A stretch of DNA of 64,000 nucleotides from Natrinema sp031626495 (lineage in GTDB: Archaea > Halobacteriota > Halobacteria > Halobacteriales > Natrialbaceae): NCBI RefSeq assembly GCF_031626495.1, contig NZ_JAMQOJ010000012.1:60774-124773 (forward strand). The letters are read 5' to 3'. The translations under genes and the position numbers were made by a program. How positions within the stretch are numbered: the stretch's first letter is position 1; each line of letters opens with the position of its first letter. The notes under the pieces are model-generated. The model saw nothing but the letters and a program-made list of their open reading frames with translations, did no database searches and was not told the DNA's origin. Shown piece after piece: positions 29,546 through 38,331 of the stretch.

Positions 29546-29827
29546 ATGAGTGGAAGTACGACGCGGAGTGCCTCGGAAGAGGGCGGTCTGGAAAACATCC
29601 GCGAAGCGTCGGACGCGGTGGAGAAGTCCACGACGGAGATAACCCTCGAGAAGGCCGTCGAACGGTGGCGAACCGTCGGCACCATCGCCGTGCTCGTGGC
29701 GGCTAGCGTTCTCCTGGTCCGCGTGGACGGCTACCTGTCGATCGACGCGCAGGTGTTCGGCGGAATCGCCATCCTCCTGCTGATCTACTTCCTCGCGACG
29801 CTCCGCACGGACGTCCGCATGGAGTGA
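29546..29827 (+). CDS. Small two-helix membrane protein, unknown function
   Basis: A 93-residue protein with an acidic, Ser-rich cytoplasmic N-terminus, an amphipathic stretch around residues 15-42, and two hydrophobic helices (about TVGTIAVLVAASVLLVRV and VFGGIAILLLIYFLATL). The tail is short and charged (RTDVRME). No named family is recognised. It lies 96 bases before an RDD-family membrane protein on the same strand; the two may be a small membrane operon unrelated to acyl-CoA metabolism. Start ATG 29537 would add three residues. Confidence 0.7.
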   Translation: MSGSTTRSASEEGGLENIREASDAVEKSTTEITLEKAVERWRTVGTIAVLVAASVLLVRVDGYLSIDAQVFGGIAILLLIYFLATLRTDVRME

Positions 29828-29923
29828 CCGAAGCCGACACCGATCCGCCGAAATCGGCCGAAGGGCAGGTATTTTGTACGCGCCAGTAAATGACTCCGCC
29901 ATGAACGGCGGAACGGTGATGCT

Positions 29924-30499
29924 GTGATCGACTGGACATTGGACGGGTTCTTGCCGACGCAGCGGCAACCAGCACCGGTACTGGAGACCGCGGACGACTT
30001 CGACGTGATCCTCGCCCGCGGCGCTGCGGCGGCGATCGACCTGTTCGTGTGCTTCGCGCTGATCGAATCGCCGGTGCTCTACGTCGCGAGCGTCGTGTTC
30101 GGCGACGCGTACGAGGCGCTGGGAGCGGCCATCGTTCCCCTCTCTCTGCTCGCCCTCCTGCCGATCTACGCCACTTACTCGTTCGCCCTCGAGTGGCGCT
30201 ACGGCCGGACGCCGGGGAAGGTCAATCGCGGCCTGCTGGTCGTCATGGCGGACGGTCGCGAGTGCACCTACCGCGCCAGCGCCGTGCGGAATCTCCTCCT
30301 GTACGTCGACCTCCTCGGGATTCCGCCGCTCGTGGTCGGCCTGGTGACGGCCCTCGTGACCGACGGCCGTCGCCTCGGCGACCTCGCCGGCGGGACGGTC
30401 GTCGTTCGCTCGACGCAACCGACGGATCGCGACGAGGCGGTCTCGGCGGACACGGATACGAGTGCTGCCGCTCGAGCGAGTGAAAAACGAGAGAACTGA
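29924..30499 (+). CDS. RDD-family membrane protein
   Basis: A 191-residue membrane protein of the RDD family. The domain starts with ILARGAAAAIDLFVCFALIE (the Arg and the Asp of the RDD signature are both here), has a second helix pair around LLALLPIYATYSFALEWRYG, and the conserved segment GRTPGKVNRGLLVVMADG. A third hydrophobic region lies near YVDLLGIPPLVVGLVTALV. Function of this family is mostly unknown; some members are Na+/H+ antiporters. The apparent start is GTG 29924. An 8-codon mini-frame (29901-29927, MNGGTVML) ends in TGA overlapping that GTG, which may couple translation. Confidence 0.8.
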   Translation: MIDWTLDGFLPTQRQPAPVLETADDFDVILARGAAAAIDLFVCFALIESPVLYVASVVFGDAYEALGAAIVPLSLLALLPIYATYSFALEWRYGRTPGKVNRGLLVVMADGRECTYRASAVRNLLLYVDLLGIPPLVVGLVTALVTDGRRLGDLAGGTVVVRSTQPTDRDEAVSADTDTSAAARASEKREN

Positions 30500-30516
30500 A
30501 CGACTCGATGGACGAC

Positions 30517-31602
30517 TCAGGCGATTCGGACGCCGGAGTCGTTGTCGAACAACTGGATGTACTCGTCCTCGAAGACGAGGCTGTACTCTTTGCCTCCGCC
30601 TTCGAAGTCCGGATCGGTGACGACGACGACCTCGCCGAACTCCGTCTTGAAGAAGCTGTGCGTCGAATCGCCCAGCGGTTCGTCGAGCAGATGCGTCGCC
30701 GGAATGCCGTCGTTGGGGTCGTCGCTGACCTGAATGTACTGCGGCCGGAGGCCGACGCGGACGTCCTCGCCGGCCCAGCCATCGAGGCCGTCGCGGGCGA
30801 TGTCGTACTCGTAGCCGCCGACGGCCAGTTCGGCGGTCCCGTTGACCGACCGGACGTTCCCCTCGAAGAACTGCGTCGAGGGCTGGCCGATGAACTGGCT
30901 GACGAACTCGGAGCTCGGTTCGTCGTAGATTTCCTTCGGCGGGGCGACCTGTGCCAGTTCCCCGTCGTTAATGACCGCGACGCGGTCGGACATCGTCATC
31001 GCCTCCTCCTGGTCGTGGGTGACGTACAGCGTCGGACAGCCGATCTCGTCGGTCACCTTCTCGATGACCGGGCGCAGCTCGGCCTTGAGCTTGGCGTCTA
31101 AGTCCGACATCGGCTCGTCGAACAGGAACACCTCCGGGTCGCGCACGAGCGACCGGCCCAGCGCGACGCGCTGTTGTTGCCCGCCGGAGAGCTCCGAGGG
31201 CATCTTCTCGAGCTGGTCGGTGATCTGGAGCAACTCGGCGGCCTCTTCGACGCGGGCCATGCGCTCTTCCTTCGAGAAGCCGGTGATCTTGAGGCCGTAG
31301 GCGATGTTCTCCTTGACGCTCATGTGCGGGTAGAGCGCGATGTCCTGGAAGAGCAACGCGATGTTGCGCTCCTGGACCGGCTTGTCCGTCACGTCGCGGT
31401 CGCCGAACTTGATCGTGCCGCTCGTGGGTTTGTTCAGCCCCGCGACACAGCGCAGCGTCGTGGTCTTCCCGCAGCCCGACGGCCCCACCAGCGTCACGAA
31501 CTCGCCGTCGCGGATCGTCAGGTCGACGTCGTCGACCGCGATGATCTTGTTCCCCGATTCCTCGTACACCTTGGTCAGGTTCTGAATTTCGATGTCTGGC
31601 AT
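30517..31602 (-). CDS. Sugar-type ABC transporter ATP-binding protein (MalK/UgpC-like)
   Basis: A 361-residue ATPase of the CUT1 sugar importer class. Walker A is GPSGCGKTTT (about residues 40-49), Q-loop FQDIALYPHMS, signature LSGGQQQRVALGRSL, Walker B EVFLFDEPMSDLDA, and switch His in TLYVTHDQEEAM. A C-terminal TOBE/regulatory domain follows from about residue 240. It is the last gene of a four-gene minus-strand operon (binding protein, two permeases, ATPase), 46 bases after the second permease gene. It energises uptake from the cytoplasmic side; the solute is not determined. Confidence 0.95.
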   Translation of the reverse strand: MPDIEIQNLTKVYEESGNKIIAVDDVDLTIRDGEFVTLVGPSGCGKTTTLRCVAGLNKPTSGTIKFGDRDVTDKPVQERNIALLFQDIALYPHMSVKENIAYGLKITGFSKEERMARVEEAAELLQITDQLEKMPSELSGGQQQRVALGRSLVRDPEVFLFDEPMSDLDAKLKAELRPVIEKVTDEIGCPTLYVTHDQEEAMTMSDRVAVINDGELAQVAPPKEIYDEPSSEFVSQFIGQPSTQFFEGNVRSVNGTAELAVGGYEYDIARDGLDGWAGEDVRVGLRPQYIQVSDDPNDGIPATHLLDEPLGDSTHSFFKTEFGEVVVVTDPDFEGGGKEYSLVFEDEYIQLFDNDSGVRIA

Positions 31603-31648
31603 ATGTTGTTGTGGTAATTGTGAATGATAGTTGGAAAGCGATGCGTTC

Positions 31649-32521
31649 TCAGAGCGCTCTGACTTGGAACCCTTTCAGCAGGTAGCTCTGCATGAAGTAG
31701 GCGAACAGCAGCGGCGGCAGCGTCATGGCCAGCGAGACCGCCATCAGGTAGGCGTCGGGCAGGAACTGCGACTGGTTCATCTCCCGGAGGACGCCGGGGG
31801 CGAACGTCGTCGTGTCGGTCGACGGTAGGAGGATCTGTGCGAACGTGAAGTCGTTCCAGGCGAGCGCGAAGGCGAACAGGGCCGCGGCGATGATCGCCGG
31901 TCGGCACTGGGGCACGACGACGTCGCGGAAGCCACGCCAGCGCGAGGCGCCGTCGACCCACGCGGCCTCCTCGTGGGCCTCCGGAATCGTCATGATGTAC
32001 TTCCACATCAGCCACACCGCGAACGGCATGGAGATGGCCGACAGCGCGATGATGAGCCCGATGCGGGTGCCGAGCAGCCCGATGCTCCGCCAGATCTGGT
32101 AGAGCGGGATGCCGATGACGATGGGGCTGAAGAGGTAGCCGATCAGGAGGACCCGCGCGAAGTTCTCCTTCTGCGGGAAGTCCAGCCGCGCGAGTCCGTA
32201 GCCCGCCACCAACGAGACGATGATGACCGTGACGATGGTCCCGATGGCCACCACGGTCGTGTTGAAGATGTACGTGTACATCTCCGGATCAGTCAATATA
32301 TTGAAGTTATCGAGGGTGAATATGTCGGGCGTTGGGAAGAAGGTGATGTCGTTCGAGACGACCTCGTACTGAGTGAACGCGAGCTGGGTCATCCAGTAGA
32401 TCGGCCAGACACCGACGAGAACGATGATCGCGGTGCTGACGAGCTTTGCCGCCTCGAAGAACTGCATTTCGCTGTCGTATGAGAGGCCGAAGACGCCTCC
32501 CGGTGGTTCGCTCTGACTCAT
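31649..32521 (-). CDS. Sugar ABC transporter permease (MalG-like)
   Basis: A 290-residue inner-membrane permease with about six helices. It begins with a cytoplasmic segment and a first helix LVSTAIIVLVGVWPIYWMT, and contains the EAA loop EAHEEAAWVDGASRWRGF near residue 195, which docks onto the ATPase. The C-terminus YLLKGFQVRAL is typical of MalG relatives. Its start overlaps the stop of the preceding permease gene by four bases, so the two are translationally coupled. Confidence 0.93.
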   Translation of the reverse strand: MSQSEPPGGVFGLSYDSEMQFFEAAKLVSTAIIVLVGVWPIYWMTQLAFTQYEVVSNDITFFPTPDIFTLDNFNILTDPEMYTYIFNTTVVAIGTIVTVIIVSLVAGYGLARLDFPQKENFARVLLIGYLFSPIVIGIPLYQIWRSIGLLGTRIGLIIALSAISMPFAVWLMWKYIMTIPEAHEEAAWVDGASRWRGFRDVVVPQCRPAIIAAALFAFALAWNDFTFAQILLPSTDTTTFAPGVLREMNQSQFLPDAYLMAVSLAMTLPPLLFAYFMQSYLLKGFQVRAL

Positions 32522-33471
32522 GCTGTCGTTTCTACCTCCTCACTCGGGTTGAAGACCATGAAGTAGCCGATCGCCGCCACGAGCAGGAACAGGAACATGA
32601 CGACGGAGATCGCGTTCGCAAGCCCGTACGCCTGGTCGGTGTAGACGGTCTTGTATGCGAGCACCGGCAGCGTGGTCGTGGCGTTCCCGGGACCGCCCTG
32701 CGTGAGCTGCCAGATGATGTCGAACTTGTTGAACATGAAGACCGACCGGAGCAGCACGACGACCAGGATAATCCCCATGAGACGCGGTAGCGTGATGTCC
32801 CGGAACATCTGCCACCGGTTCGCACCGCACACCTTCGCCGCCTCGTAGAATCGGTTCGGAATCGCGCGTAGCTGCGCGAGCGTGAAGATCGTAATGAAGA
32901 CCGAGAACTTCCAGGTACCGATGAGAATCAGCAGGGGCATCGCCCAGTCCCGCGATCCGAGCGGTGCCTCACCGGCCGCCCACAGGCTGAACCAGTCCGC
33001 GCCCATCATCTGCAGCACGCCGCCTCGCGGGTCGAACACCCGCAGCGCGATCAGCGAGACGATGATCGTCGGGATCAGGTAGGCCGTGAAGACGACCGCG
33101 GTGAGCAGCTTCTGGCCGTAGGTGATCCGGTTTAGCACGAGGGCCATCCAGAGGCCGACGGCGAGCTGGATGAGCGTGCTGCCGACCATGTAGACGATCC
33201 CTCGCCACAGCGATCCCCAGAACCGGGACAGCTCCATGACCTCGGAGTAGTTCGAGGTGCCCGCCCACTCCCAGACGGGGTTGAGCGTGTGGATGTTGTG
33301 TAACGATGCCCAGAACGCGAACGCGATCGGGAGCGCCGCGATAAGTATGTACAGGACGGCGACCGGCAGGATCGTTCCGATCCCGACGACGGTCTCCCGA
33401 CTCACCGGCAGGTCGTCCCACGGGATGAACGCCCTCCCCGGTCGAACCGATTCTCCAGTTTCACCAGCCAT
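32518..33471 (-). CDS. Sugar ABC transporter permease (MalF-like)
   Basis: A 317-residue permease with about six helices. It shows the first helix VVGIGTILPVAVLYILIAAL, the EAA loop FYEAAKVCGANRWQMFRDI near residue 225, and RGGxLQMM periplasmic-loop sequence. ATG 33471 is chosen as it begins MAGETGESVRPGRAF; upstream in-frame sequence is built from a tandem DNA repeat and is unlikely to be translated. It lies 150 bases after the binding-protein gene and overlaps the next permease gene by four bases. Confidence 0.92.
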   Translation of the reverse strand: MAGETGESVRPGRAFIPWDDLPVSRETVVGIGTILPVAVLYILIAALPIAFAFWASLHNIHTLNPVWEWAGTSNYSEVMELSRFWGSLWRGIVYMVGSTLIQLAVGLWMALVLNRITYGQKLLTAVVFTAYLIPTIIVSLIALRVFDPRGGVLQMMGADWFSLWAAGEAPLGSRDWAMPLLILIGTWKFSVFITIFTLAQLRAIPNRFYEAAKVCGANRWQMFRDITLPRLMGIILVVVLLRSVFMFNKFDIIWQLTQGGPGNATTTLPVLAYKTVYTDQAYGLANAISVVMFLFLLVAAIGYFMVFNPSEEVETTA

Positions 33472-33482
33472 GTTTAGGTTTC

Positions 33483-33560
33483 CTCTGCATCCGTGTCTGT
33501 TGATCTCATGGTTGTCCGTGTGCGATTCTCTGCATCCATGTATGTTAATCTCACGGTTGT
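33483..33560 (-). repeat. Tandem repeat in the ABC operon leader
   Basis: Two 33-base units, 33483-33515 and 33528-33560, match at 29 of 33 positions (ctctgcatcc ... ctca/cggttgt) with a 45-base period. They fill the gap between the binding-protein stop and the permease start in a stretch richer in AT than its surroundings. They may affect relative expression of the binding protein and permeases, or be a protein-binding site. Confidence 0.7.
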
Positions 33561-33621
33561 TAGTGACCGACTTGCTCCACACCCAACGTCGCTAAATGAA
33601 GGGACGATGTCGATTTGCCGA

Positions 33622-35046
33622 CTATCCGCCGAACTGCTCTTTCGCCTCCGAAAGTGACTCCTCGAGTTTGCCCTGGCCCCACTCGTAGGCTTCTTGGACG
33701 GACATCGAGTCGGTGATCACGTTGTTGACCATCTCGCCGTAGAACCACTGGCGCTGCATGTACAGCGCCACGGGCGAGGAGGTGTTGGCCGCGTCGACGC
33801 TGCCGTAGTGGTTGCCCCAGATCTCGTCTTGGACGTACTGGAGCTTCTCGAGCAGGTGGGGGTGGGCCTGCATGAGGTCTTGGTTCTCGAACGCGTCGGA
33901 GCCCAATATGTCGGAGTAACTCGGCAGGAACCGTCCCGGGTCGGCCGCGTAGAACTGCACGGTCTTCTCCACGCTGTCGGCGTAGAGCCACTCGAACCAG
34001 TCCTTCGCGGCCTGCGTGTTCCCGCCGCCCGAGAAGACGTGGTAGCCGTCGGGCGCCGGGGCGCTCAGCCAGTTCTCGTTCTTGTCGATTCCCTCCCACG
34101 TCGGATACGCCATGACCTGAGAGGCCTCGGCCAGCCCGCGTAGCGCGTCGCTGTCCTGGGCCTCGGCCTGCGCGGCGGCGAGTCCGACTGGCCAGGCGTT
34201 GAGGTGGTACTGCTGGCCGTACTGACCCTGGAGCCACCCGCCGAGCGACTCCGCCCAGCCGATGCTGGTCGGGTCGGGCGAGTACTGAGCGAGGTCCTTC
34301 ATGTACTGCAACACCGTCGTCACTTCCTCTTCGGGCCAGTACATCTCGAGTTCGTCCTTGGCCTCGGGGTCCTTCCAGCGAACTCCGAGTCCGGAGACGC
34401 CCGCGCTCGCCAGGAGGACCTGGAACTCGTCCTGACTCTTGCCGGTCGGCATCCCCGCGAGCCCGTAGCCGCGCATGTCGGAGTAATCGCCGCCGGCCTC
34501 GTCGATGGCCCTGGCGTTGTCCAGCACGTCCTGGAAGGTCTGCGGTTCCGACAGGCCGAGCTCGTCGTAGACGTCCTGCCGGTACACGAAGTCGGAGACG
34601 TACACGCCGTGCGAGACTTGGAATATGTCGTCCCCACCGAGGAACGCCCCACCGACGTTCAGTTCACCGTTGACTTCCTCGATCGACGAGACCACGTCGC
34701 CGACGGAACTGAGCTGGTCCGTCGCCCAGATGTCGGCCACCTGGTCGAACGTGGAGGTGTTCGCGTCCGGCGGATTGCCCGCCTGAATCAACTGGGCGAG
34801 CCGGCCTTCCTGCGTACCGGACATTCCGCCCTCCTCAATGTTCAAACTGTGATCAGTGCTGTCCTCGAACTGGGACTGCATCTCCCCCCAGAGGCTCTCC
34901 CAAGAGGAGTTGTAGTAGTCAGTGATGAAGTGAATGTTTTCGTCACCACCACCCCCACCGCCACCGATGCAGCCTGCCATCGCTGCGGTGAGTCCTGCAC
35001 CAGCACCCGTTAGCACCCTTCGCCTGTTGATGTTATCCCGTGTCAT
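33622..35046 (-). CDS. Extracellular sugar-binding lipoprotein (TAT-exported)
   Basis: A 474-residue solute-binding protein of the family 1 extracellular type. The signal has a twin-arginine motif NRRRVLTGAGAG (residues 7-18) and a lipobox ending at Cys26 (AAMAGC), followed by a flexible Gly-rich linker, so it is folded before export and then anchored by lipid. The mature part contains sugar-binding-protein features such as FEDSTDHSLNIEEGG and FSGGGNTQAAKDWFEWLY. ATG 35046 gives a normal-length TAT signal; ATGs at 35070 and 35079 are possible given the promoter position. It is the first gene of the importer operon. Confidence 0.93.
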   Translation of the reverse strand: MTRDNINRRRVLTGAGAGLTAAMAGCIGGGGGGGDENIHFITDYYNSSWESLWGEMQSQFEDSTDHSLNIEEGGMSGTQEGRLAQLIQAGNPPDANTSTFDQVADIWATDQLSSVGDVVSSIEEVNGELNVGGAFLGGDDIFQVSHGVYVSDFVYRQDVYDELGLSEPQTFQDVLDNARAIDEAGGDYSDMRGYGLAGMPTGKSQDEFQVLLASAGVSGLGVRWKDPEAKDELEMYWPEEEVTTVLQYMKDLAQYSPDPTSIGWAESLGGWLQGQYGQQYHLNAWPVGLAAAQAEAQDSDALRGLAEASQVMAYPTWEGIDKNENWLSAPAPDGYHVFSGGGNTQAAKDWFEWLYADSVEKTVQFYAADPGRFLPSYSDILGSDAFENQDLMQAHPHLLEKLQYVQDEIWGNHYGSVDAANTSSPVALYMQRQWFYGEMVNNVITDSMSVQEAYEWGQGKLEESLSEAKEQFGG

Positions 35047-35089
35047 TGGTTCACAATCACTCTTGTCCATTGCTATCATCCTACTACAG

Positions 35090-35109
35090 CCATATAAACG
35101 TTCACGTTT
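35090..35109 (-). promoter_or_regulatory. Promoter and candidate operator of the ABC importer operon
   Basis: On the minus strand GTTTATATGG forms a TATA-like box at about 35090-35098. Overlapping its upstream edge is a perfect inverted repeat, AAACGT-TC-ACGTTT (35096-35109). A regulator bound there would cover the BRE/TATA. No regulator gene is adjacent. Confidence 0.5.
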
Positions 35110-35278
35110 TTTTCAGACGTTTCCCGAGAGTGTTTTTTAACATCAGTATATTTCGGTCCTTTATGTTAACCAACGTAAGTGAGTAACGACCACTCGAGTC
35201 ACCGGGCCTATCTGCGGGACGGAAGTCGAACGAGGATAGTGGGACGGGGGCGGTCGAGTGACGGCTGCGGTAAAATCT

Positions 35279-36817
35279 TCATTGCGGAGTCACGGTTTCG
35301 GAAACCCAACCGGTAGCGCCGTCGGGCTTCGGCCCCTCTTTGTCCGGAATCTGGAGGGTCCCGTTCTCGTCGCGGGCACGGACGATCACCTCGTGTTCCC
35401 CGGTCGCACCGTACTCGTGGCGCCACTGTCTCCAGACGTCGTCGCCGGGGAGTGGCTCGGATATCTCGGCCTCAGTCCACGTATCCCCGCCGTCGGTCGA
35501 AACCTCGACGGCCCCGACGCCTCGAGTGCCGGCGTAGGCGTGGCCGGCCACCTCGATCCGGCCGCCGCCCAGGTGATTGACCTGCCAGAGTTTGGCCACG
35601 GTGTGGACCGGACCGGTCCCGTGCCAGCCCCGGTGCTCCCAGTAGCCCATCGTCTCCTCGGTCCGAACCTCGATCTCGGTCAGCCACTTCACATTGATTT
35701 CGCCCCAGTGGCCCGGAACGAGCGCGCGAACCGGCGCGCCGTGTGCCCGCGGCAGCGGCCGTCCGTTCATCCGATAGGCGAGCAATCCCGGCCACAACGC
35801 CTCGATCGGGAACTCGTTGTAGTAACTGTCGGCCCCGTGAAGGACGACGTAGTTGCCCTCGGGACCCGCCGCCTCGAGCAGCGACCGAACGGGGACGCCG
35901 CTCCAGAGGGCAGTGTCCATCTGGCGACCGTTGAGTCGGTCGCCGACACAGCGGAGCGTGACGAACCGATCTTCGAGGGCCATCGACTCGATGTCGGCGA
36001 TGTCGTAGTCGACTTCCTCTTCGACGGCCCCGGTGATCGAGAGCGTCCACTCCTCGCGGTCGACGACGGGATCGACGTTGCCGATATCGACCTGATAGAA
36101 ATCCGTACTGACCAGCGGCTCAAGTCCGTCCACCTCGAACGACTGGTCTTTCGCGCGCGTAAGCAGCGTTCGAACCTCGGGCCGGGCGTCCGCGGGAATC
36201 TCGAGCGGCGACGACACGGTTTCCGTGTCGGTCCCGCGGACGAACAGCCCGAGCGCGCTCAGGCCGATCGCCGAGCCGACGGCACCGAGGACGCGCCGAC
36301 GGCCGAACGAACTGGGGGTAGCGTCCCCTCCCGCAACGAGTCCGACACCGATCGTCGCCAGCAGCACGAGGGCGGCACCGGCCGCGACACCGGCGCTCGA
36401 ACGTGGTGACCGCGTCAGTCCGAACGCGACGGCGGTCGGCAGGACCGTTCCGACGATCGCGCCGGCGGCGATCGACGCGCGACGCTGGCGGAGGAGGCCG
36501 CTGTCGACGGAGACGTAATCCAGACAGATCGCGACGCCGGGCAGCGCCGCGAGCCCGAAGAGAACGCACGTCAGCGCGATGGCCGTCAGGAAGGCCACCT
36601 GATGGCCGAGGGTGCCGAGTTCGGTAATCGCGAAGGTCACGAGCGCCTCGGGACTGAGGGTAATGACGAGCCGATCGATCGGCGTCACGACGAACGCCGG
36701 CCGTCGGCCGACGGACAGATACGACCCCCCAACGGCGGCGAGTCCTGCAGCGAGCGCCACGGCGATCGGTGGAAGCCACGGGCGGACACGGGCGGCTGCC
36801 GTCCGTATGGGAGACAT
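35279..36817 (-). CDS. Membrane-anchored sulfite-oxidase-family molybdoenzyme
   Basis: A 512-residue two-part protein. The first 195 residues hold about five or six hydrophobic helices, ending with a twin-arginine-like FGRRRVLGAVGSAIGL (171-186) before the last helix. From about 230 the oxidoreductase molybdopterin-binding domain follows, with the molybdenum-ligand cysteine Cys290 in FVTLRCVGDRLNG, then WSGVPVRSLLEAAG, the RALVPGHWGEINVKW segment and a C-terminal Mo-co dimerisation domain (VSTDGGDTWTEAEI). Stop and sequence are intact. The catalytic domain probably faces outside the cell; substrate may be sulfite or another oxyanion, not shown here. Confidence 0.9.
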   Translation of the reverse strand: MSPIRTAAARVRPWLPPIAVALAAGLAAVGGSYLSVGRRPAFVVTPIDRLVITLSPEALVTFAITELGTLGHQVAFLTAIALTCVLFGLAALPGVAICLDYVSVDSGLLRQRRASIAAGAIVGTVLPTAVAFGLTRSPRSSAGVAAGAALVLLATIGVGLVAGGDATPSSFGRRRVLGAVGSAIGLSALGLFVRGTDTETVSSPLEIPADARPEVRTLLTRAKDQSFEVDGLEPLVSTDFYQVDIGNVDPVVDREEWTLSITGAVEEEVDYDIADIESMALEDRFVTLRCVGDRLNGRQMDTALWSGVPVRSLLEAAGPEGNYVVLHGADSYYNEFPIEALWPGLLAYRMNGRPLPRAHGAPVRALVPGHWGEINVKWLTEIEVRTEETMGYWEHRGWHGTGPVHTVAKLWQVNHLGGGRIEVAGHAYAGTRGVGAVEVSTDGGDTWTEAEISEPLPGDDVWRQWRHEYGATGEHEVIVRARDENGTLQIPDKEGPKPDGATGWVSETVTPQ

Positions 36818-36929
36818 TATATAGCAATATGGTGTAAACGGTTATGAAAGCTTCGCGGCCGCTAGTTCTTCGCGAGGGCTCTCTCGGGCTGACGGCCCCG
36901 TCGACGAAACTCGGCCGCCGATCGAGTCT

Positions 36930-38237
36930 TCAGTCGGCTTTCACCCCCGTCCGGGTGACCTCGGGGTTTCGCAGGAGGGGAAGCGAGACGATCGTCAGAC
37001 AGCTCGAGACGAGCACCGCACAGAGGACGTACGTGAACTGGTAACCGAACCAGCTCTCGACGGCCGGAATCGCCAGCAGCGGGCCGAGGCTAAGTCCGAT
37101 ATCCCCCATCACCTGATAGGCACCGCCCATCCGCCCCAGTTCGTCACCGGGCGTGAGATCGCCCATGATCGCGAGCAACGACGGCGCGGCCGCGCCCATC
37201 CCGCCGCCGACGAGGACGATCGCGCCGAGCAGCGCCTCGATCGTCGGGACGTAGGCGATGACCAGAAAGCCGACCGCCATCGCCAGGAACGCCGGCACCG
37301 TCAGGATCGTCCGATCGTCGACCAGATCCGACGCCCAGCCGGTGACGATCGTCAGCGAGCCCGAGGTGAGCACGCCCAGCCCCATCACGATGCCGCTGAT
37401 ACCCGCCGCCTCGAGGAAGGATAGCTCGAGGCCGTTGACGCTGGCGTAGCTCGCGAGCGTCGAGAGGATGACGCCGCCCCAGAGGAACCGCACCGCGAAG
37501 TTCCCGTAGCCGACGAGGACGACGGTCGGGTTGTCGGCCAGCAGCGCGGGGACCTCGCGGAGGCTCACCGATCGGCCCTCGCCGCCCGCACCCGCGTGAA
37601 CGTCCGGGAGGACGATCGTCGCGACGGTTCCGGCGAGTAGCGCGAGCGCACCGGCGACGAGAAACGCCGTTTGCATGTCGGCGAGGTCTGTCAGGATGCC
37701 GCCGAGGATGAGGCCGGTCGGGAAGCCGAGCGACTGGCCGCCGCGCATGTACCCGACCCACCGGCCTCGGTTGTTCGTCGTCGTGACGTACGTGATCGTC
37801 GCGAACGCGCCGATGAAGACGAACGCGCTGCCGACGCCCCAGAACAGCCGCGCCGTGACGAAGACGAGGCCCGGGAGCGAGACGCCCCCGAGCAACGGCA
37901 CCGCGCCCAGTTCGATCGGCGGCGTGTGGAGGCCGACGATGTAGCCGAAGGGAGCCAGCGCCTGCGTGAACAGCCCGAAGATCATCGGTTTGCGCGAGCC
38001 GATCCGATCGATGATCGTCCCCGCGGGCGTGTTCATGAACAGCCGCGCGATGCGGTTGGCAGAGAGGATCACGCTCAGCATCACCGCGCTGATCACGAGC
38101 TTCTCGTCGAGCAGCGGCAGCGTCGGGAAGGCCACGCCGGTCGCGACCCCGCCGAAGAAGATGCCGGCGATGACCGCGAGCGCGATCGTCCGGATCTCCC
38201 CGTTCGAGTACGTCTGGTCGGCGGTCTCGTCAGTCAT
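36930..38237 (-). CDS. MFS transporter
   Basis: A 435-residue major facilitator protein with about 12 hydrophobic helices. The loop 2-3 type motif appears as GTIIDRIGSRKPMIFGLF (residues about 77-94), and the second half repeats a similar element near TGWASDLVDDRTILTVP. Such proteins exchange small solutes or drugs against ions. It ends 112 bases before the molybdoenzyme gene on the same strand, but a functional link is not evident. It starts 94 bases after the ligase gene upstream, so both may be in one transcript. Confidence 0.9.
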   Translation of the reverse strand: MTDETADQTYSNGEIRTIALAVIAGIFFGGVATGVAFPTLPLLDEKLVISAVMLSVILSANRIARLFMNTPAGTIIDRIGSRKPMIFGLFTQALAPFGYIVGLHTPPIELGAVPLLGGVSLPGLVFVTARLFWGVGSAFVFIGAFATITYVTTTNNRGRWVGYMRGGQSLGFPTGLILGGILTDLADMQTAFLVAGALALLAGTVATIVLPDVHAGAGGEGRSVSLREVPALLADNPTVVLVGYGNFAVRFLWGGVILSTLASYASVNGLELSFLEAAGISGIVMGLGVLTSGSLTIVTGWASDLVDDRTILTVPAFLAMAVGFLVIAYVPTIEALLGAIVLVGGGMGAAAPSLLAIMGDLTPGDELGRMGGAYQVMGDIGLSLGPLLAIPAVESWFGYQFTYVLCAVLVSSCLTIVSLPLLRNPEVTRTGVKAD

Positions 38238-38331
38238 CGGGCGTAGCGAGCGGTCGCCGAGGTCGGTCGCGGACAGCGCGGCGTCACACTCCGCCCGGCG
38301 GTACCTCGAGAGATCGATCGCTCACGTCCCA

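Noticed and set aside
33472..33582. N-terminal extension of the MalF-like permease
   Set aside because: The extra residues come entirely from the tandem DNA repeat, and the family-like start is at 33471.
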